From JAGRAX01 sp041391365 (GTDB taxonomy: Bacteria; Bdellovibrionota_G; JALEGL01; JAGRMV01), in contig JAWKOC010000002.1 in assembly GCA_041391365.1 (NCBI GenBank), positions 496,001-560,000 on the forward strand: DNA of 64,000 nucleotides, written 5' to 3'. Below are positions 36,131 through 45,612 of this stretch, piece by piece. Numbering within the stretch: the stretch's first letter is position 1; every line of letters begins with the position of its first letter. The translations under genes were made by a program, and so were the position numbers. The notes beneath the pieces were generated by a model that was given only the letters and a program-made list of their open reading frames with translations, searched no databases and was not told the DNA's origin.

Positions 36131-37057
36131 ATGAGGTTGAAAGCCATACCGCAAGAACAACAGATCAAAAAACTTTGGTGTGGCATTTTGGTAGCAACCT
36201 ATTTCGTGTTGCTTTGGGGAACCTTTGTGAGGGTGAGTCGATCGGGGTCGGGTTGTGGAACATCTTGGCCAGATTGTCAGGGAACGTTTTGGATTGCATG
36301 GGATCATTTGCCTCAAATCATTGAATACATTCATCGGGCGACCTCTGGACTGTATGGTATTGTTGCCTTGGTGGCCGTGTTGTGGACATGGAGAGCCTCT
36401 ACATCGGTGTTGTCACGCTTGTTGGCGTTTTGTTTCTTGGGGTTTGTTTTTTTGGAAGCATGGATCGGAAGGGCATTGGTTCTCCAAGAATATGTTGTGG
36501 ACGATCATCGTTTGCTGCGAATGATCTGGATGGGGATGCATTTCTTGAACACACTTTGCTTAACCGGAAATGTGATGCTGCTCTGGAAAGGTTTGGATCA
36601 GGCATGGACAAAAGATCCGAGAGCTCTGCAAGAAAAAATCAAAAAGATTATGTTGCGTCCAATGCCGGTGTTTTTTTTGGGACTTTGCCTTTTTGGTATC
36701 GTCACTTCTTTTTATGATTCGAGCATTGTGGTTCCTGGAAAAAGCGAATGGCTTGTCCCCGCATGGGTCAAAATCTGTCGAAACATTCATCCTTTTCTTG
36801 CGTTGGCATTTGTTGGGTTTGTGATGTGGCAGTTGGTAAGACAGGCGCATGATCACAGAGGAAAGAGTTGGATGTACTTGGCATGGGTTGTGGTGTTGAA
36901 TGCGTTGATTGGATTGTCCAATGTGTTTTGGCATCACTGGCCAGGCTTGCAGGTGTTGCATGTTCTATGTACTCATCTGATTTGGTTGATGCTGGTGCTT
37001 TATGGTTTGGAACATTCGGGATCTCCGTCGCAACACCATGAATGTTCAGGGTCATAA
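36131..37057 (+). CDS. ctaA: Heme A synthase (CtaA/COX15 family)
   Basis: 308 residues with about eight membrane helices. The opening motif GTFVRVSRSGSGCGTSWPDC is trimmed to VRVSRSGSGCGTSWPDC, which is diagnostic. Heme-ligand histidines occur in EYIHRATSG, GMHFLN, NIHPFLALAF and VLCTHL. The enzyme oxidises heme O to heme A for aa3-type cytochrome oxidase, implying aerobic respiration. The oxidase genes and ctaB are not in the window. It stands alone between the E1 gene and rpsU. Confidence 0.92.
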   Translation: MRLKAIPQEQQIKKLWCGILVATYFVLLWGTFVRVSRSGSGCGTSWPDCQGTFWIAWDHLPQIIEYIHRATSGLYGIVALVAVLWTWRASTSVLSRLLAFCFLGFVFLEAWIGRALVLQEYVVDDHRLLRMIWMGMHFLNTLCLTGNVMLLWKGLDQAWTKDPRALQEKIKKIMLRPMPVFFLGLCLFGIVTSFYDSSIVVPGKSEWLVPAWVKICRNIHPFLALAFVGFVMWQLVRQAHDHRGKSWMYLAWVVVLNALIGLSNVFWHHWPGLQVLHVLCTHLIWLMLVLYGLEHSGSPSQHHECSGS

Positions 37058-37209
37058 GATCGATCTTTTTCCTCAAAAGAACCTTGCGGGGTTGTGGGTG
37101 GATTACAGCTTGACAAGCCCAGGCAAATTTGCGATAACACGGGACCTTTGGAAACAGTGTTCCATAGGTAAGTGTTTGTAATAAAACCAAAAAGGTAAGT
37201 GATTAGCAT

Positions 37210-37401
37210 ATGACAGGTGTTCGAGTTCGAGACGGCGAATCTTTCGAAAGCGCATTGAGACGATTCAAAAAACAATGCGAAAGAGCTGGAATTCTTTCTG
37301 AAATCCGAAAACGCGAATTTTATGAAAAACCCAGTGTACGTCGAAAGAAAAAAGCGATCATGGCTCTTAAGCGTACAGGCAAAAAAGCCAAGTTCGTCTA
37401 A
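37210..37401 (+). CDS. rpsU: 30S ribosomal protein S21
   Basis: 63 residues, the usual S21 size, with VRDGESFESALRRFKKQCERAG trimmed to ESFESALRRFKKQCERAG and a basic C-terminus (KPSVRRKKKA). S21 helps initiation on mRNAs via the 16S 3' end. It heads the rpsU-dnaG-rpoD macromolecular synthesis unit. A weak hairpin (CCTGCT/AGCAGG, about 37427-37446) lies between it and dnaG, where other bacteria have an internal terminator. Confidence 0.95.
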   Translation: MTGVRVRDGESFESALRRFKKQCERAGILSEIRKREFYEKPSVRRKKKAIMALKRTGKKAKFV

Positions 37402-37495
37402 ATCATATTGTTTGCGTAGGTAAAGCCTGCTTTTGGGTGAGCAGGGCATATAGGCTTCACATTGGCTTTTTGGCTAAGATGAGGGGTTAATTTTT

Positions 37496-39316
37496 TTGAT
37501 TCCCAGTGAGGTGATCGAAAGCATTCGGCAGCGCAGTGATGTGTGCAAAGTTGTGGGTGAAGTTGTATCGCTCAAACGTGCCGGGAAAGACTACATTGGT
37601 CTTTGTCCATTTCATAAGGAGAAATCCCCATCGTTTACGGTAAGTGCGCAAAAGCAATTGTTTTATTGTTTTGGATGCGGTGAAGGGGGAACCGTTATTA
37701 CTTTCCTGATGAAATTTTATAGCCTGAGTTTTGTCCAGGCCCTGGAACAACTTGCCCAACATCTAGGAATTGACCTGGATCAGTACCAAAAAAACTCACA
37801 AGCCCTTCAAGCGGAACGCAAAGAAAAACAGCAGCTGTATGATTTGATGGACTATGTGGCCCATATTTTCCACAAGGTTCTCAAGCACTCCGATTCCGCA
37901 GTACAGGCAAGAAAGTACCTACAACAACGGGGCCTGAGCACCGAAACCATTCAAACCTATCGTATAGGCTATGTTCCTGAGGGTTGGGACAACTTGCTTT
38001 CGGTTCTCCAAAAGGACAAAAAGAATCTCGATCAGGCCAGTCAACTTGGGCTCATTTCGAAAAAAAGACAATCAAATCAGTATTTTGACATCTTTCGGGA
38101 TCGAATCATGTTCCCTATCCTCAATGACAAAGAAGCCGTGATTGGCTTTGGAGGGCGTGTTCTGGAGGGAGAGGGGCCCAAATACCTCAATTCCAGTCAG
38201 TCCATCCTTTTTGACAAAAGTCGCACACTTTTCGGCCTAAATATTGCAACGCATTATTCTAGGGAAGAAAAAACAATGATTGTCGTCGAAGGATATATGG
38301 ACCAAATCATGCTCCACCAATACGGGATTCGCAACTGTGTGGCGACCTTGGGAACTTCGCTGACCCGTGGTCATGCGCAGACCCTCAAGAGGGTCGTCGA
38401 CAAGGTGGTCATGCTCTATGATGGCGATCAGGCGGGGCTTGGAGCTGTGAAACGGTCGATGAAACCCTTGTTGGAAGAAGGGTTGGATGTGCGCGTATGT
38501 GTGATTCCTCAGGGAGATGATCCGGATAGTTTGGTTCGCAAAATTGGGGCCGAAGCTTTTGGAAGAATGATCGGTCAGTCGATTGGCATTTTGGATTTCT
38601 ATCATCTTTATTTTTATCAGCAGGAAAAAAACCTGAGCCTGAAGGCGGAGCATTTTTCGGATTTGGTTCAGTGGGTGGCCCAGCTCAAAAATGTTTATGT
38701 GAAGAAAGTATTGATGGATGGTGTCAAGAGAGTGTTTTCGGTGGATGACAGCGTGTTTCAATCTCAGTCAGCGTGGAGTGATTTTCACCCTTCGGAAACC
38801 AAGCCTCAGGTGCAAAAATCTCAAAATATTCAAAATACTTATGCTTTAGAGGAAGCTATGGTATTACGAGTTTGCGCAGAGTTGCCCGAGATGAGAAGTA
38901 GGTTTGTGGAAGAGTCGATTGTAGAGTGGTTTGAACATCCCATCATCAAAGAACAAGCCTTGATATGGTTGGATGAAATTTCTCAACCCTCTTCAGAAAA
39001 TACCCCTTTCACCGCCAGCGATTTCGTCGAAAAGTGGCCCGAGGAAGAAACACGCCCATTGATATCTAAGATTTTCATTCAAGATTGGTCCAGTGAGAAA
39101 CACGTTCTGGAAAAAATTTGGACCGATTGCATCTCAAAATTGCGAGACAGAAAAGTTAAAAATTTACACAAAGCTTTGATGGAAGCGGAAGCTTCGGGAA
39201 ACGAGCAACGTTTGCAAGAGCTTTCAAAACAAATGCAGGCAGTAAAGAAACAACAAATCAACCGAGATTTGGGTGAACTAGCACCAGCGCTGGGAGGTCA
39301 TGATGAAAGAAGATAA
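37496..39316 (+). CDS. dnaG: DNA primase
   Basis: 606 residues from a TTG start, supported by GAGGGG nine bases upstream. Zinc finger CPFHKEKSPSF...CFGCGEGG, RNA polymerase core, TOPRIM motifs VVEGYMDQI and LYDGDQAG, and a C-terminal helicase-binding region. It primes replication forks. Its 3' end overlaps the rpoD start by 14 bases, so the rpoD ribosome-binding site GGGAGG lies inside dnaG. Confidence 0.96.
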   Translation: MIPSEVIESIRQRSDVCKVVGEVVSLKRAGKDYIGLCPFHKEKSPSFTVSAQKQLFYCFGCGEGGTVITFLMKFYSLSFVQALEQLAQHLGIDLDQYQKNSQALQAERKEKQQLYDLMDYVAHIFHKVLKHSDSAVQARKYLQQRGLSTETIQTYRIGYVPEGWDNLLSVLQKDKKNLDQASQLGLISKKRQSNQYFDIFRDRIMFPILNDKEAVIGFGGRVLEGEGPKYLNSSQSILFDKSRTLFGLNIATHYSREEKTMIVVEGYMDQIMLHQYGIRNCVATLGTSLTRGHAQTLKRVVDKVVMLYDGDQAGLGAVKRSMKPLLEEGLDVRVCVIPQGDDPDSLVRKIGAEAFGRMIGQSIGILDFYHLYFYQQEKNLSLKAEHFSDLVQWVAQLKNVYVKKVLMDGVKRVFSVDDSVFQSQSAWSDFHPSETKPQVQKSQNIQNTYALEEAMVLRVCAELPEMRSRFVEESIVEWFEHPIIKEQALIWLDEISQPSSENTPFTASDFVEKWPEEETRPLISKIFIQDWSSEKHVLEKIWTDCISKLRDRKVKNLHKALMEAEASGNEQRLQELSKQMQAVKKQQINRDLGELAPALGGHDERR

Positions 39317-41045
39317 AGATATAGGTCAGTTTCAGAATCTGATCGATGCGGGAAAAGAAAAAGGTTACTTGACCTATGAAGAGGTCAACCGAGTACTTCC
39401 ACATGAAGTGGTCCAAAGTGAGCAGCTTGACGACATCATGGTGCTTTTTGGGGAGCTTGACATTGCGATTGTAGACAGTGAGAAACAGGGTAAAGCTCAC
39501 ATCGATCGTATCAAAGCTGAACTTCCAGACAATCAAGAGTCAGAAAAAGCCCAGGCCGTTCGATCCAATGATCCTGTGCGGATGTATCTCAAACGTATGG
39601 GTGCTGTTGCGCTTTTGACTCGTGAGGGTGAAGTCGAAATTGCAAAGAAAATCGAAGAAGGAGAAGACGAAGTTCTGGAGATTTTGATTCGATCTACCGT
39701 GGGGACCAAGGAAGTTTTGCTCATTGGAGAAAAACTAAAAAAAGGCACCATTCGTGTGAAAGACTTGGTTCGTGGGATTGAAGAAGATGATGAAACGTTT
39801 GATGAAGAAGGTCATACCAAAGATGTTCTCAAACTCATCGACAAAATCAAACGCATCAATCGCGACAACACCAAATTGGTTGAAGATAAAAAGTCTTTCA
39901 AAACAACAGATAAGAAAAAAGAGCTCAGAGACAAACTGGAAAAAAACCATGTGAAGATGTTTTCGACGCTCAAAGAAATCAATTTGAATCGAAAATGGAT
40001 CAACCGAATTGTATCCAAAATCAAAAATATGCTTTTGAAAATCGAACGTGCGGAACGCTCGATTGCAGCTGCGGAAGAAAATACACAGAAAAATCTCAAA
40101 GAGCTTAAGATTCTTTTCAAAGAATCCAAAAAAGGAAAAATAGAATCCAAAAAAGTTCAAAAGACACTCAAAGATACTTCTCTGGAAGATCTGGTTGAGA
40201 TTGAGAAAAGTGTTAAAAATGCAGAAAAACTTTTGAACAAAGTCCAAGAAGATGCAGGTATGACACCCAAGCAGCTTCAAGACATGTACAAAAAATTGGA
40301 GCATGGTGAGCGAGTTGCAGACATCGCGAAGGCTCAGTTGATCGAAGCCAACCTGCGTTTGGTAGTTTCCATCGCCAAAAAATACACCAACCGAGGTTTG
40401 CAGTTTTTGGATTTGATTCAAGAAGGTAACATCGGATTGATGAAGGCTGTGGACAAATTTGAATACCGCAGAGGATACAAATTTTCTACCTATGCAACAT
40501 GGTGGATTCGGCAGGCCATCACTCGCGCGATTGCTGATCAAGCCCGAACCATTCGTATTCCTGTTCATATGATCGAGACCATCAACAAGTTGGTCAGAAC
40601 ATCACGTGCCTTGGTTCAGGAGTTGGGTCGTGAACCCCAGCCAGAGGAAATCGCCGAAAAAATGGAACTTCCTTTGGAAAAAGTTAGAAAAGTTCTTAAA
40701 ATTGCGAAAGAACCCATTTCCTTGGAAACTCCCATCGGTGAAGAAGAAGACTCACATCTTGGGGATTTCATCGAAGATAAAAATGCCATCAATCCAAGTG
40801 ATGCGGTGGTTGGGATGAGTTTGTCGGAACAAACCCGAAAAGTTTTGGCAACCTTGACTCCGAGGGAAGAAAAAGTTCTACGCATGAGGTTTGGTATCGG
40901 TGAAAAATCTGACCATACCTTGGAAGAAGTTGGACAAGACTTTGATGTTACGCGTGAGCGTATTCGTCAGATCGAAGCAAAAGCTTTGCGCAAGCTTCGA
41001 CATCCAAGTCGTGCCAAAAAACTAAAAAGTTTCATCGATTCATAA
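39303..41045 (+). CDS. rpoD: RNA polymerase primary sigma factor (sigma-70)
   Basis: About 580 residues. ATGs at 39300 and 39303 follow GGAGG (39292-39296); the second has better spacing. Region 1.2 (DPVRMYLKRMGAV), a long charged non-conserved insert (about 150-330, rich in Lys/Glu coiled coil), region 2 (NLRLVVSIAKKYTNRGLQF; KFSTYATWWIRQAI), region 3 and region 4.2 (TLEEVGQDFDVTRERIRQIE) are complete. It completes rpsU-dnaG-rpoD. Confidence 0.97.
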   Translation: MKEDKDIGQFQNLIDAGKEKGYLTYEEVNRVLPHEVVQSEQLDDIMVLFGELDIAIVDSEKQGKAHIDRIKAELPDNQESEKAQAVRSNDPVRMYLKRMGAVALLTREGEVEIAKKIEEGEDEVLEILIRSTVGTKEVLLIGEKLKKGTIRVKDLVRGIEEDDETFDEEGHTKDVLKLIDKIKRINRDNTKLVEDKKSFKTTDKKKELRDKLEKNHVKMFSTLKEINLNRKWINRIVSKIKNMLLKIERAERSIAAAEENTQKNLKELKILFKESKKGKIESKKVQKTLKDTSLEDLVEIEKSVKNAEKLLNKVQEDAGMTPKQLQDMYKKLEHGERVADIAKAQLIEANLRLVVSIAKKYTNRGLQFLDLIQEGNIGLMKAVDKFEYRRGYKFSTYATWWIRQAITRAIADQARTIRIPVHMIETINKLVRTSRALVQELGREPQPEEIAEKMELPLEKVRKVLKIAKEPISLETPIGEEEDSHLGDFIEDKNAINPSDAVVGMSLSEQTRKVLATLTPREEKVLRMRFGIGEKSDHTLEEVGQDFDVTRERIRQIEAKALRKLRHPSRAKKLKSFIDS

Positions 41046-41069
41046 AAATCGTTGAAGTAAAAATTAATC

Positions 41070-41145
41070 GGGCCCTTAGCTCAGTGGTTAGAGCTCCCGG
41101 CTCATAACCGGTTGGTCCCAGGTTCAAATCCTGGAGGGCCCACCA
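41070..41145 (+). tRNA. tRNA-Ile2 (CAT anticodon, lysidine-modified)
   Basis: A full cloverleaf: acceptor GGGCCCT/AGGGCCC (41070-41076, 41135-41141), D arm GCTC-GAGC, anticodon loop CTCATAA with CAT at 41103-41105, T arm CCAGG/CCTGG, and an encoded CCA (41143-41145). G1:C72 pairing excludes the initiator. The body (TTAGCTCAGTGGTTAGAGC and TTGGTC variable region) matches tRNA-Ile2 more than elongator Met, so it should be modified by TilS and read AUA. Position 27-43 is a C-U mismatch. Confidence 0.9.
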
Positions 41146-41164
41146 ACATTTAGGGTGGAGAGAA

Positions 41165-41884
41165 ATGGAACAAAATATAGAAAGCATTTTGAAACTTCAA
41201 CAATTGGATCAGGAAATCGATCTGATCAAATCAGATGCGCAGGTTTTTCCCGATCGTCTCAAAGAAGTTCAAGATGAATATGATCAAAAGAAACTCCGTT
41301 TCGACGAGATCTCCACGCGAATCAAAGCTTTGGAAGCAGAAAAAGCAGATTTGACGGATACCCTTTCGTTGGAAGAACAACGTCTGGCCAAAAGCAAGAA
41401 AAAGCTCAACGAAATTTCCAAAAGTTATGAGTATCAAGCACTGAAAAAGGAAATCGAATCCACTGAGCGCAACAACACTCTTTTGGAAACGCAGATCAAG
41501 GAAAAAGAATCTGACATTGAAAAAACTTCTGTAGAAATGACCTCTGCCAAAGAGGAGTACGAAAAAGTTCAAGAGAGACTGGATGCCATTCAAGGTGAAG
41601 TGACTGTGAAAATGGGTGAGTTGGACGGTGTTCTCTCTGAAAAAACCAAAGAGCAAGAACATTTGGAAGGTGATTGTGACAAAGCAATTTTGTCAAAATA
41701 TCGGATGATCCGCAGTCGACGTTATGCCGATGCATTGGTTCCCGTGATCAGTGGCTCTTGTCAGGGATGTTTTATGAACGTTCCCCCACAAATGTTCAAC
41801 CAGATGTTGCAAGATCAAACCAAGATTCATCAATGTCCCAATTGTCAGCGACTGATTTTTTGGAAAGAAGACGAACAAGAGTAA
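41165..41884 (+). CDS. Coiled-coil protein with C4-type zinc ribbon
   Basis: 239 residues: a long antiparallel coiled coil (about 1-180) and a C-terminal four-cysteine zinc ribbon (SCQGC...CPNCQR). This is the zf-RING_7/CT398-like family common in bacteria, proposed in some to link transcription or secretion complexes. The function in this organism is unknown. It lies 19 bases after the tRNA and just before RNase H, in the rpoD cluster. Confidence 0.85.
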   Translation: MEQNIESILKLQQLDQEIDLIKSDAQVFPDRLKEVQDEYDQKKLRFDEISTRIKALEAEKADLTDTLSLEEQRLAKSKKKLNEISKSYEYQALKKEIESTERNNTLLETQIKEKESDIEKTSVEMTSAKEEYEKVQERLDAIQGEVTVKMGELDGVLSEKTKEQEHLEGDCDKAILSKYRMIRSRRYADALVPVISGSCQGCFMNVPPQMFNQMLQDQTKIHQCPNCQRLIFWKEDEQE

Positions 41885-41912
41885 ACCCCTTCCGTTGGGT
41901 TTGAATCAATCC

Positions 41913-42320
41913 ATGAGTTCTTCAGACATGTCATTCATGTATGTAGATGGTGCCAGTCGAGGCAATCCCGGGCAGGCAGCCATCGGTGTCTCCATTTGTG
42001 ATCGTGATCAAAAGGAGTTGTACAACCTGAGCCAGGCCATTGGAATTCAAACCAACAACGTAGCAGAGTATCAAGCTCTGATCCAAGGCTGCAAACTTGC
42101 GCTCTCCAAAGGTGTGATGAACCTGTCGGTTCGATCAGATTCTCAGCTTTTGGTTCGTCAAATTGCGGGTCAATATCGTGTCAAACAGCCTCATTTGAAG
42201 CCTTTGGTTCAAGAAGCCAAAGAGCTTTTGGCCAAATTTGCCTCGTATGAACTGGTTCATGTTCCTCGAGAAGAGAACAAAAGAGCAGATGCCCTGGCCA
42301 ATCTGGCGCTGGATCAGTAG
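41913..42320 (+). CDS. Ribonuclease HI family protein
   Basis: About 135 residues. Catalytic acids are in place: D (YVDGASRGNPG), E (NNVAEYQALIQG), D (VRSDSQLLVRQI) and D (ENKRADALANLA). The form is the short RNase HI type (YpeP/RnhA-like) lacking the basic protrusion of E. coli RnhA. It should cleave RNA in RNA-DNA hybrids. The start is unsure (41913 or 41928) since no strong ribosome-binding site is visible. Confidence 0.9.
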   Translation: MSSSDMSFMYVDGASRGNPGQAAIGVSICDRDQKELYNLSQAIGIQTNNVAEYQALIQGCKLALSKGVMNLSVRSDSQLLVRQIAGQYRVKQPHLKPLVQEAKELLAKFASYELVHVPREENKRADALANLALDQ

Positions 42321-42383
42321 CCACTCTTTCTTGTTCACTTGAATAAAATCTCATTTTCGACTACATAAGAGATCTTGATCTTT

Positions 42384-42751
42384 AGAGGGTCGGGTGATCG
42401 CTGCAAAAGGTGAAACAAACTTTTGTGGAGGAAAGTCCGAGCTCCAGTAGAGCAGAGAGCTGGGTAACCCCCAGGGCAAGTGATTGTCGGAAAGTGCAAC
42501 AGAAAGCAAACCGCCGATGGATTGTTTCAATCACAGGTAAGGGTGAAACAGGGAGGTAAGAGCTCCCTCATGAGAGCCATGCAAGTGGCCATGCGGTAAA
42601 CCCCTCTCGGAGCAAGGCCAAATAGGAAAACACGATATGATGCTCTATCATTTGTTTTCGGGTAGGCTGCTTGAGTGTGTTGGTAACAACATACCTAGAT
42701 AAATGATCGCCGCAGATGTATTCTGAACAGAACTCGGCTTACAGACCCTCT
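42384..42751 (+). ncRNA. rnpB: RNase P RNA (bacterial type A)
   Basis: 368 bases closed by P1: AGAGGGTC (42384-42391) pairs with GACCCTCT (42744-42751). Universally conserved blocks are present: GAGGAAAGTCCGAGCTCC (about 42428), ACAGAAAGCAAACCGCC (about 42499), GGTAAGGGTGAAACAGGGAG region and the 3' block AACAGAACTCGGCTTACAGA. This is the catalytic RNA that matures tRNA 5' ends. Exact mature ends are taken from the P1 pairing. Confidence 0.96.
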
Positions 42752-42764
42752 GAAGATCTTTCTT

Positions 42765-43208
42765 TTATTCGTCGTCAGACGAATTTTCATCTGGACTGGG
42801 AAACTTACTTACGGGACCACTGCTATACGCAGGTGTATTTTCCTTGGCGGGGGCTCTTTCTTCGAGTTTATCGACTCTTTGTTTCAATTCTTTGATTTTT
42901 TTGGCAGGGTCTTCCTTGAAACATTGTCCATTTTTGTAGAAGTATCCCAATTTTTGGCACATGGTTTCGGATGTGATCGTTGGACAGATTTCGTTGTTGG
43001 GATCTGAAAGAGAGGCTTTGGCTGTATATCCTTGTGATTGACTTCCACCGCCACATTCCTTCTTGGACATCACTTGACTCAAGGTATCGATCGTATCGCC
43101 ATTTTCTTTGGACAAAATGCAACATACATCCTCGTACTGGGCCATGCTTTGCTCACATGCCAATAACAAACCGATTACCAAAAAAGATGATCGCCACATG
43201 TTGTTCAT
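42765..43208 (-). CDS. Secreted Cys-rich coiled-coil protein
   Basis: 147 residues with a signal peptide (SSFLVIGLLLACEQSMAQ). An N-terminal cysteine-rich part (DVCCILSK, KKECGG, NEICPTI, ETMCQKLGYF, GQCF) suggests disulfides, followed by a short coiled coil (AKKIKELKQRVDKLEER) and a disordered acidic tail. No family was recognised. An alternative reading is a lipoprotein at LLLAC, with the lipid on that cysteine. It ends 13 bases from the end of rnpB on the opposite strand. Confidence 0.6.
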   Translation of the reverse strand: MNNMWRSSFLVIGLLLACEQSMAQYEDVCCILSKENGDTIDTLSQVMSKKECGGGSQSQGYTAKASLSDPNNEICPTITSETMCQKLGYFYKNGQCFKEDPAKKIKELKQRVDKLEERAPAKENTPAYSSGPVSKFPSPDENSSDDE

Positions 43209-43283
43209 GAAAATATTCTATCACAACGATGGGAAAGAAAAAGTAGAATGTAAAACCCAAGAATTCCAGGTCTTTGATGGAGG

Positions 43284-43655
43284 CTATGTGGTATGGGTGG
43301 GGCTTTTCGAAAGATGGGTTTGAACACTGATCATGGTCAAACCTTCCATGACACTGGGTTTTTTTACAATGATGTCGATGTCTTTGGCTTTCGAAAACAC
43401 TTCCAACAGATGATAAGCCAATTGATGGGCCAACGTTTCAATCAGCTTGAACGCTCTTTCTGTCGACCAGTTTTGAATCACGCTGCACACATCCATATAA
43501 TCGATGGTATCCATCAAATGATCGGAAGCGGTGCATGGGTTGAAATCAACGTTGAGTTTGATCGTAATCAGCAAAATCTGAGGTTGGCTTCGCTCTTTGT
43601 CGGATACACCAATGCGAAAGGGTATTCGAAAATCTTCAATGTTGATCAATCCCAT
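43284..43655 (-). CDS. folB: Dihydroneopterin aldolase-like protein
   Basis: 123 residues. The FolB pattern is visible: an early 'FRIGVSDKERSQPQ' (compare GV.D.ER...Q), SDHLMDTIDYMDV and FKLIETLAHQLAYHLLE. FolB cleaves dihydroneopterin in folate synthesis. The catalytic Glu (KERSQPQ region) and Lys (IVKKPSV) appear kept. It follows efp on the same strand with a 33-base gap. Confidence 0.8.
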   Translation of the reverse strand: MGLINIEDFRIPFRIGVSDKERSQPQILLITIKLNVDFNPCTASDHLMDTIDYMDVCSVIQNWSTERAFKLIETLAHQLAYHLLEVFSKAKDIDIIVKKPSVMEGLTMISVQTHLSKSPTHTT

Positions 43656-43688
43656 GATTTCAACATCATCAAAAACAGCGACACAAAG

Positions 43689-44252
43689 TTATTCTTTTAC
43701 CCGCGCAACGTAGCGACCGGTTTCTGTGTCAATTTCCACGAGTTCATCTTGTTCGATGAAGCCAGGAATCAACACCGTTGCACCCGTATCGGTTTTGGCT
43801 TGTTTGAAGGTGTTGGTTGCGGTTGCTGTTTTGATGTAAGGTTCACACTCTACAATTTTTACCTGGACGGTTTTGGGAAGACTGATTCCCAAAGGCTGAC
43901 CATCATGAATCTCCACCATCATTTGTAAATTTGGACGAAGATAGTCGGTCATTCCTTCCAACATATCACCTGAAATCTGCAATTGTTCGTAGGTTTCAGT
44001 GTCCATGAAAACATAATGTTCACCTTCCTGGTAGAGGTATTCCACGGGTCTGGTTTCCAAGGTCACACGTTCTACACTTTCTGAAGAACGAAACTTGTGT
44101 TCGGTTTGTGTGCCTTTTTTGATGTTACGCAATTTGACTTGAACAAAAGCAGCGCCTTTTCCTGGAGAATAATGCACAGCTTCCATCACTCTCCATAGCT
44201 CATCCTTGTATTGAATGACCATACCTACTTTTAGTTGCTTTGAGCCAATCAT
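43689..44252 (-). CDS. efp: Translation elongation factor P
   Basis: 187 residues of three beta domains. The modified-residue loop is HYSPGKGAAFVQ, with lysine at the tip, so EpmA-type lysylation or another lysine modification is expected. The C-terminal GFIEQDELVEIDTETGRYVAR is typical. EF-P rescues ribosomes stalled at polyproline. It lies between ahcY and folB on the minus strand. Confidence 0.95.
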   Translation of the reverse strand: MIGSKQLKVGMVIQYKDELWRVMEAVHYSPGKGAAFVQVKLRNIKKGTQTEHKFRSSESVERVTLETRPVEYLYQEGEHYVFMDTETYEQLQISGDMLEGMTDYLRPNLQMMVEIHDGQPLGISLPKTVQVKIVECEPYIKTATATNTFKQAKTDTGATVLIPGFIEQDELVEIDTETGRYVARVKE

Positions 44253-44289
44253 GAAATACCTCTATCAATCAATGGTTAACGTTTGTGGT

Positions 44290-45541
44290 TTAGGTTCCTG
44301 CAGAATAATCTGTTTTGTAGTTCTCTTGCTCCGCACTCAAGGTATCAATGGTGATGCCCATGGTTTTGAGTTTGATGCTGGCAATTTGGTTGTCCTGTTC
44401 TTGAGGAAGAACATGAACCTTTTTATCAAGCTTGGTACCGTTTGTGTACAGCTCCAACAATGCAAGAAATTGGTTGGAGAAGGACATGTCCATGACTTCT
44501 GCAGGATGTCCTTCCGCAGCGGCCAAATTCACCAGGCGGCCTTTTCCAAGAACGAAGATGCTTTTTCCATTTTTCAATTTGTATTCTTCGTTGTTGGGGC
44601 GAACTTCCGTGATGGACTGTGCAATCGATCCCAAATCCACAAGGTTTAACTCACAATCATAGTGACCGGTGTTGCAAACGATGGCCCCGTCTTTCATGGT
44701 TTCGAAGTGCTTTTTGACGATGATGTCTTTCATCCCCGTTGTTGTGATGAAAATATCTCCAACTTTGCTAGCTTCTTCCATACTCATGACTTCATGACCT
44801 TCTAGGGTTGCACGAAGCGCAGCGACAGGATCAATTTCGGTGATGATGGTTTTGCTCCCAAGCCTTTGGTTTCAACGCTACACCGCGACCACAATGACCA
44901 TATCCAGCCACCACAAATTTTTTGCCAGCGATCAGAACGCTGGTTGCTCGCAAGATACCGTCCAACGAAGATTGACCGGTTCCATACACGTTGTCGAAGT
45001 CCCATTTGGTTTGTGCATCGTTGACCGCAAAAATAGGGTATTGCAAAAGTCCATCAGAGGCCATCGCGCGCAAACGCTGAACACCCGTGGTGGTTTCTTC
45101 GGTTCCACCAATGACATTGGCTGCAATGTCTTTGTGATTTTTGTGAAGAGAGAAGATCAAGTCTGCACCGTCATCAAGGGTAAGATTGGGTTTGAATGCA
45201 ATGGTTTGATCGATGCATTCATAAAATTCGTCGTTGGTCATGCCATGCCAAGCGTAGATCGAGGTTCCCGCTTCGGCCAACGCGGCAGCAACATCATCTT
45301 GGGTCGAAAGTGGATTGCAACCTGACCATGCGACTTCGGCTCCGGCGGCGCGCAAGGTTTCGACCAATACGGCAGTTTCTTTGGTGATGTGGATGCAACC
45401 AGCAATTTTTGCACCTTTGAAGGGTTTGGTTTCACTGTATTTTCTTCTCAGTTCCATGAGAACGGGCATTCGGCTTTCGGCCCAATGAATTTTTTTTCTT
45501 CCGGCTTGCGCCATATTGATGTCTTTGACTTTGTAGTTCAT
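44290..45541 (-). pseudogene. ahcY: S-adenosylhomocysteine hydrolase, interrupted by two frame breaks
   Basis: The N-terminal part (from about 45541) has IHITKETAVLVETL, NPLSTQDDVAAAL, NVYGTGQSSLDGI and the NAD-binding GYGHCGRGVA. The rest (from about 44845 down) has TEIDPVAALRA, GDIFITTTGMKDII, CNTGHYDCE and a C-terminus near LSAEQENYK. Two single-base losses explain the break: one in an A-run (plus strand TTT, 44870-44872) and one in another A-run (TTTT, 44850-44853). Repaired, the protein is about 417 residues and complete. AhcY clears the methyltransferase product SAH. The gene is probably intact in the organism. Confidence 0.88.
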
Positions 45542-45612
45542 TTCCATCCCTTTCATCCTTGGTGATTCAAAAAATCACCTTGGATTGGTTTCCAAGTACT
45601 TGATTTGTACGG

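Noticed and set aside
41070..41145. Initiator or elongator tRNA-Met
   Set aside because: G1:C72 pairing excludes the initiator, and the tRNA body matches Ile2 better than elongator Met.
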